Source of the DNA: an uncultured Arenicella sp.
GTDB taxonomy: Bacteria; Pseudomonadota; Gammaproteobacteria; Arenicellales; Arenicellaceae
Direction: 5' to 3'
DNA length: 64,000 nt
Assembly (NCBI GenBank): GCA_947499305.1
Contig: CANMNN010000003.1
Coordinates: forward strand, 124,001 to 188,000
Made by a program: the position numbers and the translations under genes. Positions 9,858 to 18,523 of this stretch are shown piece by piece; positions within the stretch are counted from its first letter, which is position 1; each line of letters begins with the position of its first letter. Under the pieces are notes generated by a model that was not told the origin of the DNA, did no database searches, and was given only the letters and a program-made list of their open reading frames with translations.

Positions 9858-11489
9858 ATGAATAGAACCCTCTACGATTATATTGTGGTCGGTGCGGGGT
9901 CGTCCGGGTGTGTGATGGCTAATCGATTATCCGCAGATCCTACAAAAAGAGTGCTGCTTATTGAGGCTGGCGGCAAAGACCGTAACCCGTGGATTCATAT
10001 CCCAATTGGTTACTTTAAAACCATGCACAATCCTAAGTTTGATTGGTGTTACAAAACCGAGCCCAATTCTGGATTGAATGCTCGCTCAATTGAGTGGCCC
10101 AGAGGAAAAGTGCTAGGTGGCTCGAGCTCAATTAACGGCCTATTATATGTGCGAGGGCAAGCCCAAGATTACGACGATTGGGCTGCACTAGGAAACGCTG
10201 GATGGTCATACAAAGAAGTTCTGCCGTTCTTTAAAAAATCTGAGCGTAATGAACGTGGTGCGAATGATTATCATGGCTCAAGTGGAGAACTTGCTGTTGC
10301 CAATATTCGTGTGAGAAGCGAGCTGTGTGATCGTATTATTGATGCTGCGTCCCAACTCGGTATTCCTAGGTCGGATGACTTCAACGGTGCCCAGCAAGAG
10401 GGCGCCGGCTATTTTCAGCTAACCCTAAAAGAGAACGGTTTGCGTTGTAGTAGTGCTGCAGCGTTTCTCACGCCTGTACTCAAACGGCCCAATCTTGATG
10501 TGATTACCAGGGCGTTAACACGCCGCGTGATTCTTGATGGTAAGCGCGCTGTTGGCGTTGAGTATTCGATAAAGAGTATTTTAGGCAAGGAAAAAATTAA
10601 GATAGTGCGGTGTTCTAAGGAGGTTATTTTAAGCGCGGGGTCGATCGGTTCGGCTCATATTTTAATGCTTTCTGGAATAGGCCCTAAGCGCCACCTCGAG
10701 GCGGTTGGCGTTAACTGTGAGCACGATCTAGCGGGTGTCGGAGAAAACCTGCAAGATCATTTACAGGTTCGCAGCATCTATAAGGTTAATAGGCCCATCA
10801 CTCTGAATGATGATTTAAAGAACCCCTATAAGAAAATAGCAATGGGTCTACAATATGGCTTCAAGCGTTCTGGGCCGCTAACGATGGCTGCAAGCCAGGT
10901 AGCCATTTTTACCCAATCAAAGCAAGGTTTGGATCGGCCGGATATTCAATACCATCTTCAGCCTTTAAGCGCCGATAAGCCGGCCGATGGCACTCATAGG
11001 TTCTCCGCGTTCACCGCATCAGTTTGTCAATTGCGGCCAACCAGTCGAGGCTGTCTCAGGCTTAAGTCTAGTGATCCAAAACAGGCGCCTGCAATTTATC
11101 CGAACTATCTTGCGACTGCCGAGGATCAAGAAGCAGTAGTTAATTCTATTCGTCTAACGCGCAGATTGGTGGCGGCGCGTGCGCTCGAAGGTTTGGTTTG
11201 TGAAGAGCATGAACCAGGGATTGAGCAACAATCTGATGAGCAACTACTCGAGTATGCTCGAGAGCACAGCGCTACTATCTACCACCCTTCAGGCACTTGC
11301 AAAATGGGGAGCGATGTAATGGCGGTTGTTGATCAACGTTTATGTGTTCACGGCATGCGTAGCTTGAGAGTCGTTGACTGCTCTATTATGCCGTTATTGG
11401 TGTCAGGAAATACTAATGCCGCGGCAATAATGATAGCTGAAAAAGCCGCGAATATGATTAGAGAAGATTCTGGCTCGAGCTTTTCATAG
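9858..11489 (+). CDS. GMC family FAD-dependent oxidoreductase (choline/alcohol dehydrogenase type)
   Basis: This is a 543-residue flavoprotein. The N terminus has the FAD-binding YIVVGAGSSGCVMANRLS motif, followed by PRGKVLGGSSSINGLLYVRG, the GMC signature 1. The second signature is around SAGSIGSAHILMLSGIGP. The catalytic His lies in YHPSGTCKMG and the C terminus has SGNTNAAAIMIAEKAA. The family oxidises alcohols, including choline, glucose and aliphatic alcohols; the sequence is BetA/AlkJ-like but no betB or betI is adjacent, so choline is not supported. It stands alone between a divergent acyltransferase and a convergent DegV gene. Confidence 0.93.
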   Translation: MNRTLYDYIVVGAGSSGCVMANRLSADPTKRVLLIEAGGKDRNPWIHIPIGYFKTMHNPKFDWCYKTEPNSGLNARSIEWPRGKVLGGSSSINGLLYVRGQAQDYDDWAALGNAGWSYKEVLPFFKKSERNERGANDYHGSSGELAVANIRVRSELCDRIIDAASQLGIPRSDDFNGAQQEGAGYFQLTLKENGLRCSSAAAFLTPVLKRPNLDVITRALTRRVILDGKRAVGVEYSIKSILGKEKIKIVRCSKEVILSAGSIGSAHILMLSGIGPKRHLEAVGVNCEHDLAGVGENLQDHLQVRSIYKVNRPITLNDDLKNPYKKIAMGLQYGFKRSGPLTMAASQVAIFTQSKQGLDRPDIQYHLQPLSADKPADGTHRFSAFTASVCQLRPTSRGCLRLKSSDPKQAPAIYPNYLATAEDQEAVVNSIRLTRRLVAARALEGLVCEEHEPGIEQQSDEQLLEYAREHSATIYHPSGTCKMGSDVMAVVDQRLCVHGMRSLRVVDCSIMPLLVSGNTNAAAIMIAEKAANMIREDSGSSFS

Positions 11490-11506
11490 GCTTAGGTTTA
11501 CTTAAA

Positions 11507-12457
11507 CTAGCTTGGTGTCGCGTTCTGATTTTTAGGGGCGATCCCTAGGGTTACGGCGCCTGGGCCAAAAATGACGCCGGCAGCTAAGCTCATAATACCG
11601 ATAAGAACCTTCACTTTGTGCTCTTTCGCCGTATTTAGAAGTACGGCGTAGCTCTGATAGTGGTTCAGGTCACTGTTGTCTCCGGCATAACTTATGTTGA
11701 TAATCGGTGCGTAGAGGCCTTGTTTGATCTGCTCTGAGGCATAATCAAATAGGCTGTTTACCGAAGCATCAATCCCACGCTTCATGGCAACAGGCTTGGT
11801 AACGTGATCATAGCTAATTTGCACAATTGGGTTTAGGCCCACAGTCTTACCAATTAATGCCGCAGGTAAACTGAGTGACTTGATGCCTTTCTCTTGGGCT
11901 CTTGCTCTGGAATAAAGGACGTCGGTAACAACTCCATAGTTTTGAACAACGCGAGTAAATTTTTGAATTGTGTTGGCGTAGTCGTTGTAACTAATTCCTT
12001 TGCTCAAGATCATATCCGCATAGATTGCGATTAAGCCACAGCCCGATATCGTTGAGCCTGAGTTCACGCAGTTCATGTGAAACGAATGTTCGATACCGAG
12101 TTTGTCCCGTTTCTCTCGCGCCAACTTGGATATGCCATTGGCAGCCGCTTGAAAGTTATCGTATGTTGGGCTTATTTGGCGAGATACAGGGAGGCAGAAG
12201 GCATAGTCATACTCGGGAGCTATTTCTTCTGTTATCAACTGAGATATCTGCTCTTTTGTTGGAGGCGATGAGCTGACCTTTGATTTCACTTTTAGTGAAC
12301 CACCCGTATAGAACTCGATTAACTCTTCTTGGCTAAACGAGTCGGGAACCACCTCGCCATCGACCTGAACCAATACCGGCATAACAGCAAACGGCCTTTG
12401 CTCAAAAAAATAGCTCGGTACTGCGGCAACGGAGTCAATAATGATGGCGTATTTCAT
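11507..12457 (-). CDS. DegV family protein (fatty-acid-binding)
   Basis: The 316-residue protein opens with YAIIIDSVAAVPSYFFEQ, the DegV-type N-terminal strand with the DS motif. VSSSPPTKEQI matches the loop that binds the fatty-acid head group in characterised DegV/FakB proteins. The C-terminal domain is consistent with the family. In Firmicutes, FakB proteins present fatty acids to a kinase; in proteobacteria the partner is unclear and none is encoded here. It is convergent with the GMC gene, with only 17 bases between stops. Confidence 0.88.
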   Translation of the reverse strand: MKYAIIIDSVAAVPSYFFEQRPFAVMPVLVQVDGEVVPDSFSQEELIEFYTGGSLKVKSKVSSSPPTKEQISQLITEEIAPEYDYAFCLPVSRQISPTYDNFQAAANGISKLAREKRDKLGIEHSFHMNCVNSGSTISGCGLIAIYADMILSKGISYNDYANTIQKFTRVVQNYGVVTDVLYSRARAQEKGIKSLSLPAALIGKTVGLNPIVQISYDHVTKPVAMKRGIDASVNSLFDYASEQIKQGLYAPIINISYAGDNSDLNHYQSYAVLLNTAKEHKVKVLIGIMSLAAGVIFGPGAVTLGIAPKNQNATPS

Positions 12458-12636
12458 GGTGTCTGTTCTTCTAATTTGGACGTTTCTGAATGCCTTGTTT
12501 TGGCTTTCTCACCAAATGACACTACCCAATCAATATAACAGCATAACAATCAAAAATGTGCATCGGCAAAGTTTTAGCCACAATTGATGCTCTGAAACGT
12601 AAAAGGCAGCATTCTTTTAATATTTACGTTACAAAA

Positions 12637-12700
12637 AAACGCCTAGAATTCGACGCGGGCAATGAGGGCAATCAATTGCGTCGAGGCTCTAGGCGTTTAA
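12637..12700 (-). terminator. Rho-independent terminator of the beta-barrel gene
   Basis: A long, near-perfect hairpin has arms AAACGCCTAGAATTCGACGC (12637-12656) and the matching arm at 12678-12698, with only a short internal mismatch. Reading on the minus strand, the stem is followed directly by a run of T residues. It lies just after the stop of the minus-strand outer-membrane gene and before the DegV promoter region. Confidence 0.85.
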
Positions 12701-12718
12701 ATTGAAAATCTAAATGAT

Positions 12719-13468
12719 TTAGAAACTAAACTTTGCTCCCAAGCTAAACGAGTCATACGAGACCTCACCTACTTGAGTTGTTGTTGCTAAACCGCCCGGG
12801 CCTCCGCCTCGTCGTGTAAATTGTAAGTCGTCAGCATCCGTACTCGAATACGATAGTACTAAATCGAAGCGATCATTGATTTGATATTCAACGCCGACTC
12901 GAAACTCGATCGCCGAAGCCGAATCGCTGCCAGTGATAAACGGCGGTTGCACTTGATTTGGCTGGCCTACAGAGCCTCCATAGCGGCCATCTGGCTCGGC
13001 ATCAACCTCACCAAAGCCCAAACTAATAAAGGGGTCGAAGCGACCTAGCTCAAAGCGATAAATCGCACGTGCAAGAAGAGTGTCTACATCAAATGTTCCT
13101 TCAGATTGCCCCGCTGCAGCGTCAAAATCGCGGCCCATAAATGCGATATTGTCAAAATCGAAAGAGGCACTGTTATAGTTAAGCTCGAGACTTAAAGTGT
13201 TCCCGTTAGCTTGTTCGAAAATTTCGCGCCCGAAGCTTATGCTGGCTCCGGTGTCATCGTCGGCTGATAAATCTACTCTGCGATTTGCGCCACCGACTGA
13301 TTGTTGGCTCACAGTGTTTACATCGTCAAGGTCATTGCTTTGAATAGCGACACCAAGGTACCACTGGTTTTCAGCGGAAGCGCTTAGCGGACTTAATATT
13401 AAACCCGCCGCAATCGCAATGGCAGAGTAAGACTTTTTATTTTGAAATCTAAATGTGTTTGTGTTCAT
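12719..13468 (-). CDS. Outer-membrane beta-barrel protein (OmpA-TM/OmpW-like)
   Basis: This 249-residue protein has an N-terminal signal peptide (basic stretch, then AIAIAAGLILSPLSASA, cleavage near residue 32). The rest consists of alternating amphipathic strands and ends SFSLGAKFSF; the terminal Phe is the usual beta-barrel assembly signal. Strands such as EFRVGVEYQINDRFDLVLSY suggest an eight-stranded porin-like barrel. No ligand is evident. It is divergent from the sigma-factor operon across a 360-base structured region, so it may be a target of that sigma factor; this is inference. Confidence 0.87.
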   Translation of the reverse strand: MNTNTFRFQNKKSYSAIAIAAGLILSPLSASAENQWYLGVAIQSNDLDDVNTVSQQSVGGANRRVDLSADDDTGASISFGREIFEQANGNTLSLELNYNSASFDFDNIAFMGRDFDAAAGQSEGTFDVDTLLARAIYRFELGRFDPFISLGFGEVDAEPDGRYGGSVGQPNQVQPPFITGSDSASAIEFRVGVEYQINDRFDLVLSYSSTDADDLQFTRRGGGPGGLATTTQVGEVSYDSFSLGAKFSF

Positions 13469-13828
13469 CGGTAAATGGATCTCTCTAGTGGAAAGTTTTT
13501 GTTTTTGAGTTGGTGGCTATTAGTGAAATCACTTGGACTAAAAGTTCATTAAAAGCGGTTACTTAAATAACCGTCATGCTTGAACTTTTTAAGTTTGAGG
13601 GAGCACCTAGTTCGCTTGATCTAAATCTTCAGAACTTCAAGCGACATATCCTTGTGCTCATGTATCTCTCAGCGTGATGCGTTGAATTTAAAAATGATGC
13701 TCACATTGAACCTTTACGGTTCGCACGAGCACTAAATAAGCTGAAGAGAGTCCATTGCTTGCTTTTGAGGCTCAAATAACTGATTTTTGATGTACAAGTG
13801 GCGGTATCTTTGAGGCTAGGCGGTACTT
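13469..13828. other. Structured divergent intergenic region with nested inverted repeats
   Basis: No gene is visible here. Three hairpin-forming segments are seen. The first is CGGTTA-6-TAACCG at 13556-13573. The second is nested, with outer arms GAGCAC (13601-13606) and GTGCTC (13654-13659) enclosing CGCTTGA/TCAAGCG. The third is also nested, TGCTC-GAACC-TTTAC-GGTTC-GAGCA, at 13698-13731. The GAGCAC/GTGCTC element recurs, with one imperfect copy (ATGCTC). The region must hold promoters for the barrel gene (left) and the sigma operon (right). The repeats could be operators, a long structured leader or a small RNA. Confidence 0.6.
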
Positions 13829-14389
13829 ATGAGACTAAAAATGGCAGTAAATCAAGATGGGCAAAGTGACGAGCAGTTGCTTGAGCGAATCGCCAAGCAA
13901 GATAAGCTCGCCTTAGAAAAACTATATCAGCGCTATCGCAACCCTCTGGGAGCTTTCTTGCAGCGCAAGCTATACGACAAGGTTCTTACAGATGAGGTGT
14001 TTAATGATGTTTTTTTTACAATTTGGCAAAAGGCGGTTAATTTTCGCGGAGACTCAAAAGCATCGACGTGGATATTTGGTGTTGCGTATCGTGTGATTTT
14101 GTCGGCTGCACGCAGAGAAGTTAAGCATAAAGAGAACCGGTCAGAAATCGAACCCAGTGATTTTGAGAAGCATATGCCTCAGGCTCCAGTAGAGTCAGCA
14201 GACCCGATGTCCGAGAAACTCGAGCATGCGATCAGCCAATTATCCGATAAACACAAAACGGTTATTGAGTTGACCTACTACCACGAAATGACCCTCGAGC
14301 AGGTTTCCAATATCACCGACGCTCCAATTAATACCGTTAAGACTCGCCTATTTCATGCGCGTCAGGCTTTAAAGAGAATCTTAACCTAG
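13829..14389 (+). CDS. ECF-type RNA polymerase sigma factor
   Basis: This 186-residue sigma-70 family protein has region 2 (LEKLYQRYRNPLGAFLQ, then TDEVFNDVFFTIWQKAVNF and STWIFGVAYR) and region 4 (LSDKHKTVIELTYYHEMTLE, then INTVKTRLFHARQALK). It has no region 1 or 3, the ECF layout. It would direct RNA polymerase to a small regulon in response to an envelope or extracellular signal. It is followed after about 60 bases by a membrane anti-sigma-like gene and then by a secreted subtilase. A second Met at residue 5 could also be the start. Confidence 0.93.
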   Translation: MRLKMAVNQDGQSDEQLLERIAKQDKLALEKLYQRYRNPLGAFLQRKLYDKVLTDEVFNDVFFTIWQKAVNFRGDSKASTWIFGVAYRVILSAARREVKHKENRSEIEPSDFEKHMPQAPVESADPMSEKLEHAISQLSDKHKTVIELTYYHEMTLEQVSNITDAPINTVKTRLFHARQALKRILT

Positions 14390-14449
14390 CCACTTGTTTG
14401 CGCTAGTAATTAAGTTTGTATAGACAGAACTTTTATAGAGTTATTGAAA

Positions 14450-15181
14450 ATGAAAAATACATCAAACGAATCAATGATACCGCGCGAGACCATGGTTGTT
14501 GAATATGTCGCAGGTAATCTGTCGGAGCGAGCGAGGCAGCAATTTGAACTAAGCATGCAAAGCGATAGTGTTTTGCAAGAGGCTGTTGAATTTGAACGTT
14601 CACTTCGTAACACAGCTAAGAAGGTGGTAGAGAGCGTCGTTGCGAGTTCAGATCAATACACGGCCAGTGATAACTTCGAAGCTTTACTGGAAAGAGTTGA
14701 AAAGAGCCTCGATTCTTCAGGTGCGCAGTACTTAAATGATCCTTCGAGTTCATCTGAATTAACAAGTCAGGAAAATCGAGTTTTGCCGTTTACTTTCTAT
14801 TTGAGTAAGGCATTGCCAATTGCCGCGAGTTTTGCGGCCTTAGGTATTGCGGTAACTTTATTGCTAAAGCCAATTGCTTCAGATCTAACAGCGCCTGATT
14901 ACGTCGCTCTATCTTCTGACGATGCACAAACGACTGCGCAAGTTGATCTAAATAGTTTGAGTGCTGAGTCACGGGTCGCCAAGATTATACTCGCTGAATC
15001 ATTGGATAATACTGCGATAAATAATATGCTTGCTGCCTATCAATTGCAGCTACTGAGTAACTTACCTGATCAAGCGAGCTTGATAGTGCTTGCTGATTCA
15101 TCTATGGATTCGAGCCGACTCAGTGGCATCAAAAATGATGATAGAGTTAAGCAAATCTCGCTGATCAAATTTGAGAACTAG
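14450..15181 (+). CDS. Membrane anti-sigma factor-like protein without zinc motif
   Basis: The N-terminal segment (VVEYVAGNLSERARQQFELS) resembles the helical anti-sigma domain of RskA/FecR-type regulators, but no HxxxCxxC zinc motif is present. One membrane helix lies near residues 120-140 (ALPIAASFAALGIAVTLLL). The remaining 100 residues would be periplasmic and match nothing I recognise. By position it probably binds the sigma factor encoded upstream. The start is an ATG preceded by an in-frame TTG two codons earlier. The stop is 10 bases before the subtilase ATG. Confidence 0.78.
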   Translation: MKNTSNESMIPRETMVVEYVAGNLSERARQQFELSMQSDSVLQEAVEFERSLRNTAKKVVESVVASSDQYTASDNFEALLERVEKSLDSSGAQYLNDPSSSSELTSQENRVLPFTFYLSKALPIAASFAALGIAVTLLLKPIASDLTAPDYVALSSDDAQTTAQVDLNSLSAESRVAKIILAESLDNTAINNMLAAYQLQLLSNLPDQASLIVLADSSMDSSRLSGIKNDDRVKQISLIKFEN

Positions 15182-15191
15182 GTCACTTCTT

Positions 15192-16451
15192 ATGCGCTTC
15201 TTTACTACCCAAAAACTAAAGTTACTTGTTTTGCTTTTTTGCTCTCTCGGGCTCGTGACGTCGCTTAGTATTCGAGCACAAGAAACATTTGATTTAGAAA
15301 GCAGTGATTCTCAAGCGGCGTCAAACAGTGAATGGGTAGTGGTATTAAAGGACCCAAGGCCAGCTAGGCTCAGTGGTTATAATGTAAAAGGCTATGTGTC
15401 AAAGCACTACGCAAGTTCGCCTGTATTAAAACGATACGGTAAGCGCGTAAGTCGAGATCACAGGCTTGGCCTCAAAGAGGCTTGGTTTATCGAAAGTTTG
15501 AACGTGTATTGTTTGATTGTAGATATCCCCAATTCCAGCGATGCCATACTTAAGTCGCTAGAAGCTGATGAACGCGTTGAGTGGGTGCAACCGTCGAATA
15601 ATTTTAGTCTGCTTAGCTCTGATTCCAAGAGTCTTAGCGGCATTGATGCTCCTAATTCATTGGATTTATTTCGAAATGGGCGGTTAACGGCAGATGGTGA
15701 GGGCGTCAACATTGCACTAATCGATTCTGCCGTAGCGGATACTCATCCTGATCTCGCTGAATCAATTGTGCAAACTCACGACCTTGTTATAGGGGCGGCG
15801 AATAGTCTTAGCTTAACTGACTCGAAGCCAACTCGGGGCGAGCGTCATGGCACTGCGATGGCCGGGATCTTGGTCGCCTCGCCAAGTAATGGCCTTGGTT
15901 TGAAAGGTGTCGCTCCAAAGGCCGAAATCTACGCCTATCGAGGTTGTTGGGAACTGGATAATGGCGACACTCAATGCAACACCCTATCTCTTGCTCGCGC
16001 ACTTGATGGCGTTGCACAGTCGGATGCGTCAATATTGAACTTAAGCCTGTCGGGGCCGAAGGACCTACTACTTGATCGTTTGATCGATCGGCTGGTCTCA
16101 CAAGGCGTTTTTGTTGTCGCTGCATTTGATCCAAAGAGGCCAAGTGAAAGCCGTTTTCCATCTCGGCGTGAGGGCGTTCTGATTGTGCGCGCCGAGCATA
16201 TGAATCAAGATTTTGCCGGTGAATTCACCGCCCCTGGAAAACGTATTGTAGTGTCGCCGACTAAAGGTTATTCGTTAATGACGGGTCATTCAGTTGCTAC
16301 GGCTTATACCAGTGGTGTACTAGCCTTGCTCATTCAGAAGCAAGTTCATATCGCTGACCGAAATCGGAGTGAAGTTAGTGATTTACTTGAAGCGAAGCTG
16401 AGTCGTAACGATGTTTCAAGCGTGAACGATTTGCTAAAGATCACACTCTAA
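15192..16451 (+). CDS. Secreted S8 family serine peptidase (subtilase) with Asp at the oxyanion position
   Basis: A signal peptide (LKLLVLLFCSLGLVTSLSIRA) is followed by an I9-like propeptide region and a subtilisin domain. The catalytic triad is present: Asp178 in IALIDSAVADTHPDL, His219 in RGERHGTAMAG and Ser367 in TGHSVATAYTSG. The usual GTSMAAP around Ser is altered to GHSVATA. The oxyanion Asn, normally in AAGN, appears as Asp313 (VVAAFDPK). An in-frame TTG seven codons upstream overlaps the anti-sigma gene, but the ATG gives a better signal peptide. As third gene of a sigma/anti-sigma operon it may process the anti-sigma factor or be the effector. Confidence 0.88.
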   Translation: MRFFTTQKLKLLVLLFCSLGLVTSLSIRAQETFDLESSDSQAASNSEWVVVLKDPRPARLSGYNVKGYVSKHYASSPVLKRYGKRVSRDHRLGLKEAWFIESLNVYCLIVDIPNSSDAILKSLEADERVEWVQPSNNFSLLSSDSKSLSGIDAPNSLDLFRNGRLTADGEGVNIALIDSAVADTHPDLAESIVQTHDLVIGAANSLSLTDSKPTRGERHGTAMAGILVASPSNGLGLKGVAPKAEIYAYRGCWELDNGDTQCNTLSLARALDGVAQSDASILNLSLSGPKDLLLDRLIDRLVSQGVFVVAAFDPKRPSESRFPSRREGVLIVRAEHMNQDFAGEFTAPGKRIVVSPTKGYSLMTGHSVATAYTSGVLALLIQKQVHIADRNRSEVSDLLEAKLSRNDVSSVNDLLKITL

Positions 16452-16500
16452 AATTGCTCTAGTTAAAAAACGTAATCGTTTCAGCACACGAGTGCCGACC

Positions 16501-17214
16501 TCAGTAAAGCTGATAGCTAATTGTCCATAGTAAATTTTGCTGATCCTGAACTGAAAATAATCGACCATCAATATCGGCATCAACAGCGAATACTTTGATC
16601 GAGCTTGACCACAATCCTCTTTGATACTCTAAACCTAAGCCTGCTGTGGCGAGGCTATCAAGTCGCCCACTTTCAATTGGATCAATGTAAGCCGCTTCGA
16701 CAACTGCGCTAAATCGTTCGTTAAAGATTTGCCTATAAGAGAGGTCGAGCGCGAGCGCCGTGGTGTCGCGCGCCAACCAATTATCCGATACGCTGAGTGA
16801 GGCAAGAAATCCATTGCGATGGTGCCAGCTTATCGATACTTCTGAATTGTCCCAGTCGGCATTGCCTGAACTTTTGTAATCGTATCTTCGAGCTTCAATT
16901 GACCAGGCCTGTTTATTTTCTAGTGGCCTAAATAAGCCGGCATATGAAAAGCATGCTCGTTCAAAGCTCTCTATTTTTTGTTCGCCAGAGGCAATACAGT
17001 TAAGTCCTGCGAATAACCCGCTTTTAGAATTCCATTCTAGGCTCGCGGATGCAAGCGGGCTATTGTTGCTCAGCTTCACGCCTCGTGAAATATGACTGCT
17101 CAATAACGACGCATCGACAGTTAATACGTCGGCGAACGCATGCGATTGTGCAATCAGCGTGAGAAGGCTTGAGCGCAAAAGAGCGTTTTTTGATATTGAG
17201 AGCAGCGTTCGCAT
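16501..17214 (-). CDS. Putative outer-membrane porin, TorF/Gcw_chp-like
   Basis: A signal peptide (SISKNALLRSSLLTLIAQSH, then AFA) precedes strands such as SSHISRGVKLSNNSPLASAS and WNSKSGLFAGL. These resemble the start of the TorF family putative porins (TIGR02001). The strands alternate to a C-terminal LLWTISYQLY ending in an aromatic residue. I chose the ATG; the frame extends five codons further to a TTG. It is convergent with the subtilase gene. Its ligand is unknown, and the TorF match is by pattern only. Confidence 0.7.
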   Translation of the reverse strand: MRTLLSISKNALLRSSLLTLIAQSHAFADVLTVDASLLSSHISRGVKLSNNSPLASASLEWNSKSGLFAGLNCIASGEQKIESFERACFSYAGLFRPLENKQAWSIEARRYDYKSSGNADWDNSEVSISWHHRNGFLASLSVSDNWLARDTTALALDLSYRQIFNERFSAVVEAAYIDPIESGRLDSLATAGLGLEYQRGLWSSSIKVFAVDADIDGRLFSVQDQQNLLWTISYQLY

Positions 17215-17357
17215 AGGCCTAGCATACAACGTTGCGCAGGCCTTTGTAAGCCGCTAGAATTTCATGCATGGCTGATGTTTTTCAGTGCTCTATTCGTCGA
17301 GTATGTTATATCTAGGCTTCGCTTTGATTTTATGACTTCATCGAAAATAACTTCACT

Positions 17358-18020
17358 ATGAATCAGCCTAGTAACGATTACATTGAGAAAGCCTTGCTAC
17401 TCGCAAAAAAAAACAATAAATACGCTAGAAAACGAAATCGATTAGCTAAAAAGCAGCAACGTCAGTCAGAGCTAAATTACCATCAGTCTGAACGTTTATA
17501 CCTTCTAGAAAAGTCCAAAATGCAGCCGAGGTTTCGCCTTACGGCTAGCGAATTTCTTTTGAATAAACCTGATTTTGTCAACAATCCCGAGCAGGCCAGT
17601 GAAGCCAAGTTCTTGGTTGAGAACGGTTTTAATATAGAGCAGCGCGTGGTCAGATTTAAACTCGAAGTAAAGCAAGAGGCGCCATTTATGCGCCCTGCAA
17701 TGGTTGTTGCGGCGAAAGCGGGTAATGCACAAGACAATGAGCGAATTCTGACAATGACTTCGAGGATTTTCTTCGCAGCGCTTGACTCGATTGAACTCGA
17801 ATCTACTGAAAATACCGCCGCAGAACATCGCTTTAATTTATATCTAGTTTATTATGATCAAACCACCTTGCCCGTTGCTCTTAAGTTCAAGGTAACTCAG
17901 CAACACGATTCGCGCTTATTGCGCTGGGAAGTAGAGCATGTGGATACTGCATTTGCCTTATCACGACATGAGAAAAACGCGCTAAATATGTCTAAAGCTT
18001 GCGAGCAACTCTTCATATGA
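17358..18020 (+). CDS. Hypothetical protein with basic coiled-coil N terminus
   Basis: I do not recognise this 220-residue protein. Residues 1-55 are strongly basic and helical (KKNNKYARKRNRLAKKQQRQ), which could bind nucleic acid or form a coiled coil. The remaining 165 residues look like a compact alpha/beta domain with no signal peptide or membrane segment. Its TGA overlaps the ATG of the following DUF423 gene (ATGA), so the two are coupled. It is divergent from the TorF-like porin. Confidence 0.72.
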   Translation: MNQPSNDYIEKALLLAKKNNKYARKRNRLAKKQQRQSELNYHQSERLYLLEKSKMQPRFRLTASEFLLNKPDFVNNPEQASEAKFLVENGFNIEQRVVRFKLEVKQEAPFMRPAMVVAAKAGNAQDNERILTMTSRIFFAALDSIELESTENTAAEHRFNLYLVYYDQTTLPVALKFKVTQQHDSRLLRWEVEHVDTAFALSRHEKNALNMSKACEQLFI

Positions 18021-18409
18021 CGTACGAGACGAAATTACTTGCGTGTTCGGGCGCCGTTGTTTGTTTGCTAGGTGTTTTGATTGGTGCGTTTGGGGCGCAT
18101 GCCCTGAATGACTTGCTAGTCGCCAATCAGCGCGAACATGTTTTTGATTTAGCCAATCGATATCAGTTTTATCATGGTTTGGCGATGCTTGCCTTGGCCG
18201 CCGTATTTGCTCATCATCCTAAGAAAATGGGTATTAAGTGGCTAAGCCTTTTATTTACGATTGGCACCTTAGTATTCAGTGGCTCACTGTACGTTCTAGC
18301 GTTGACCAATATCTCTTGGTTTGGCGCACTGACTCCAATTGGCGGATTGCTGCTGCTCATGGCTTGGCTTTTGAGTGTGTTAAAAATCCGTTCTATCGGC
18401 GTCTTATGA
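18017..18409 (+). CDS. DUF423 family membrane protein
   Basis: The 130-residue protein carries the family signature GAFGAHAL near residue 25. Four hydrophobic helices are followed by the conserved YQFYHGLAMLAL and the SGSLYVLALT and GALTPIGGLLLL segments. The function of DUF423 (YwdK/YgdD) is unknown. The ATG overlaps the previous stop (ATGA); an alternative TTG six codons upstream is unlikely to be used. Confidence 0.92.
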   Translation: MTYETKLLACSGAVVCLLGVLIGAFGAHALNDLLVANQREHVFDLANRYQFYHGLAMLALAAVFAHHPKKMGIKWLSLLFTIGTLVFSGSLYVLALTNISWFGALTPIGGLLLLMAWLLSVLKIRSIGVL

Positions 18410-18523
18410 TTGTATTAATAGTAGTTTAGACTTGCTTTGTATGTATGGGGCTCGTTCAATCGCTGGTGTATAATTGCAGCTCTAACGATATGTATTGGGG
18501 AAATAGGGCATAAGGCTTGCTAG

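Noticed and set aside
15808-16161. 117-codon open frame on the minus strand
   Set aside because: It lies fully inside the subtilase gene, has no recognisable motif and is explained as an antisense shadow of it.
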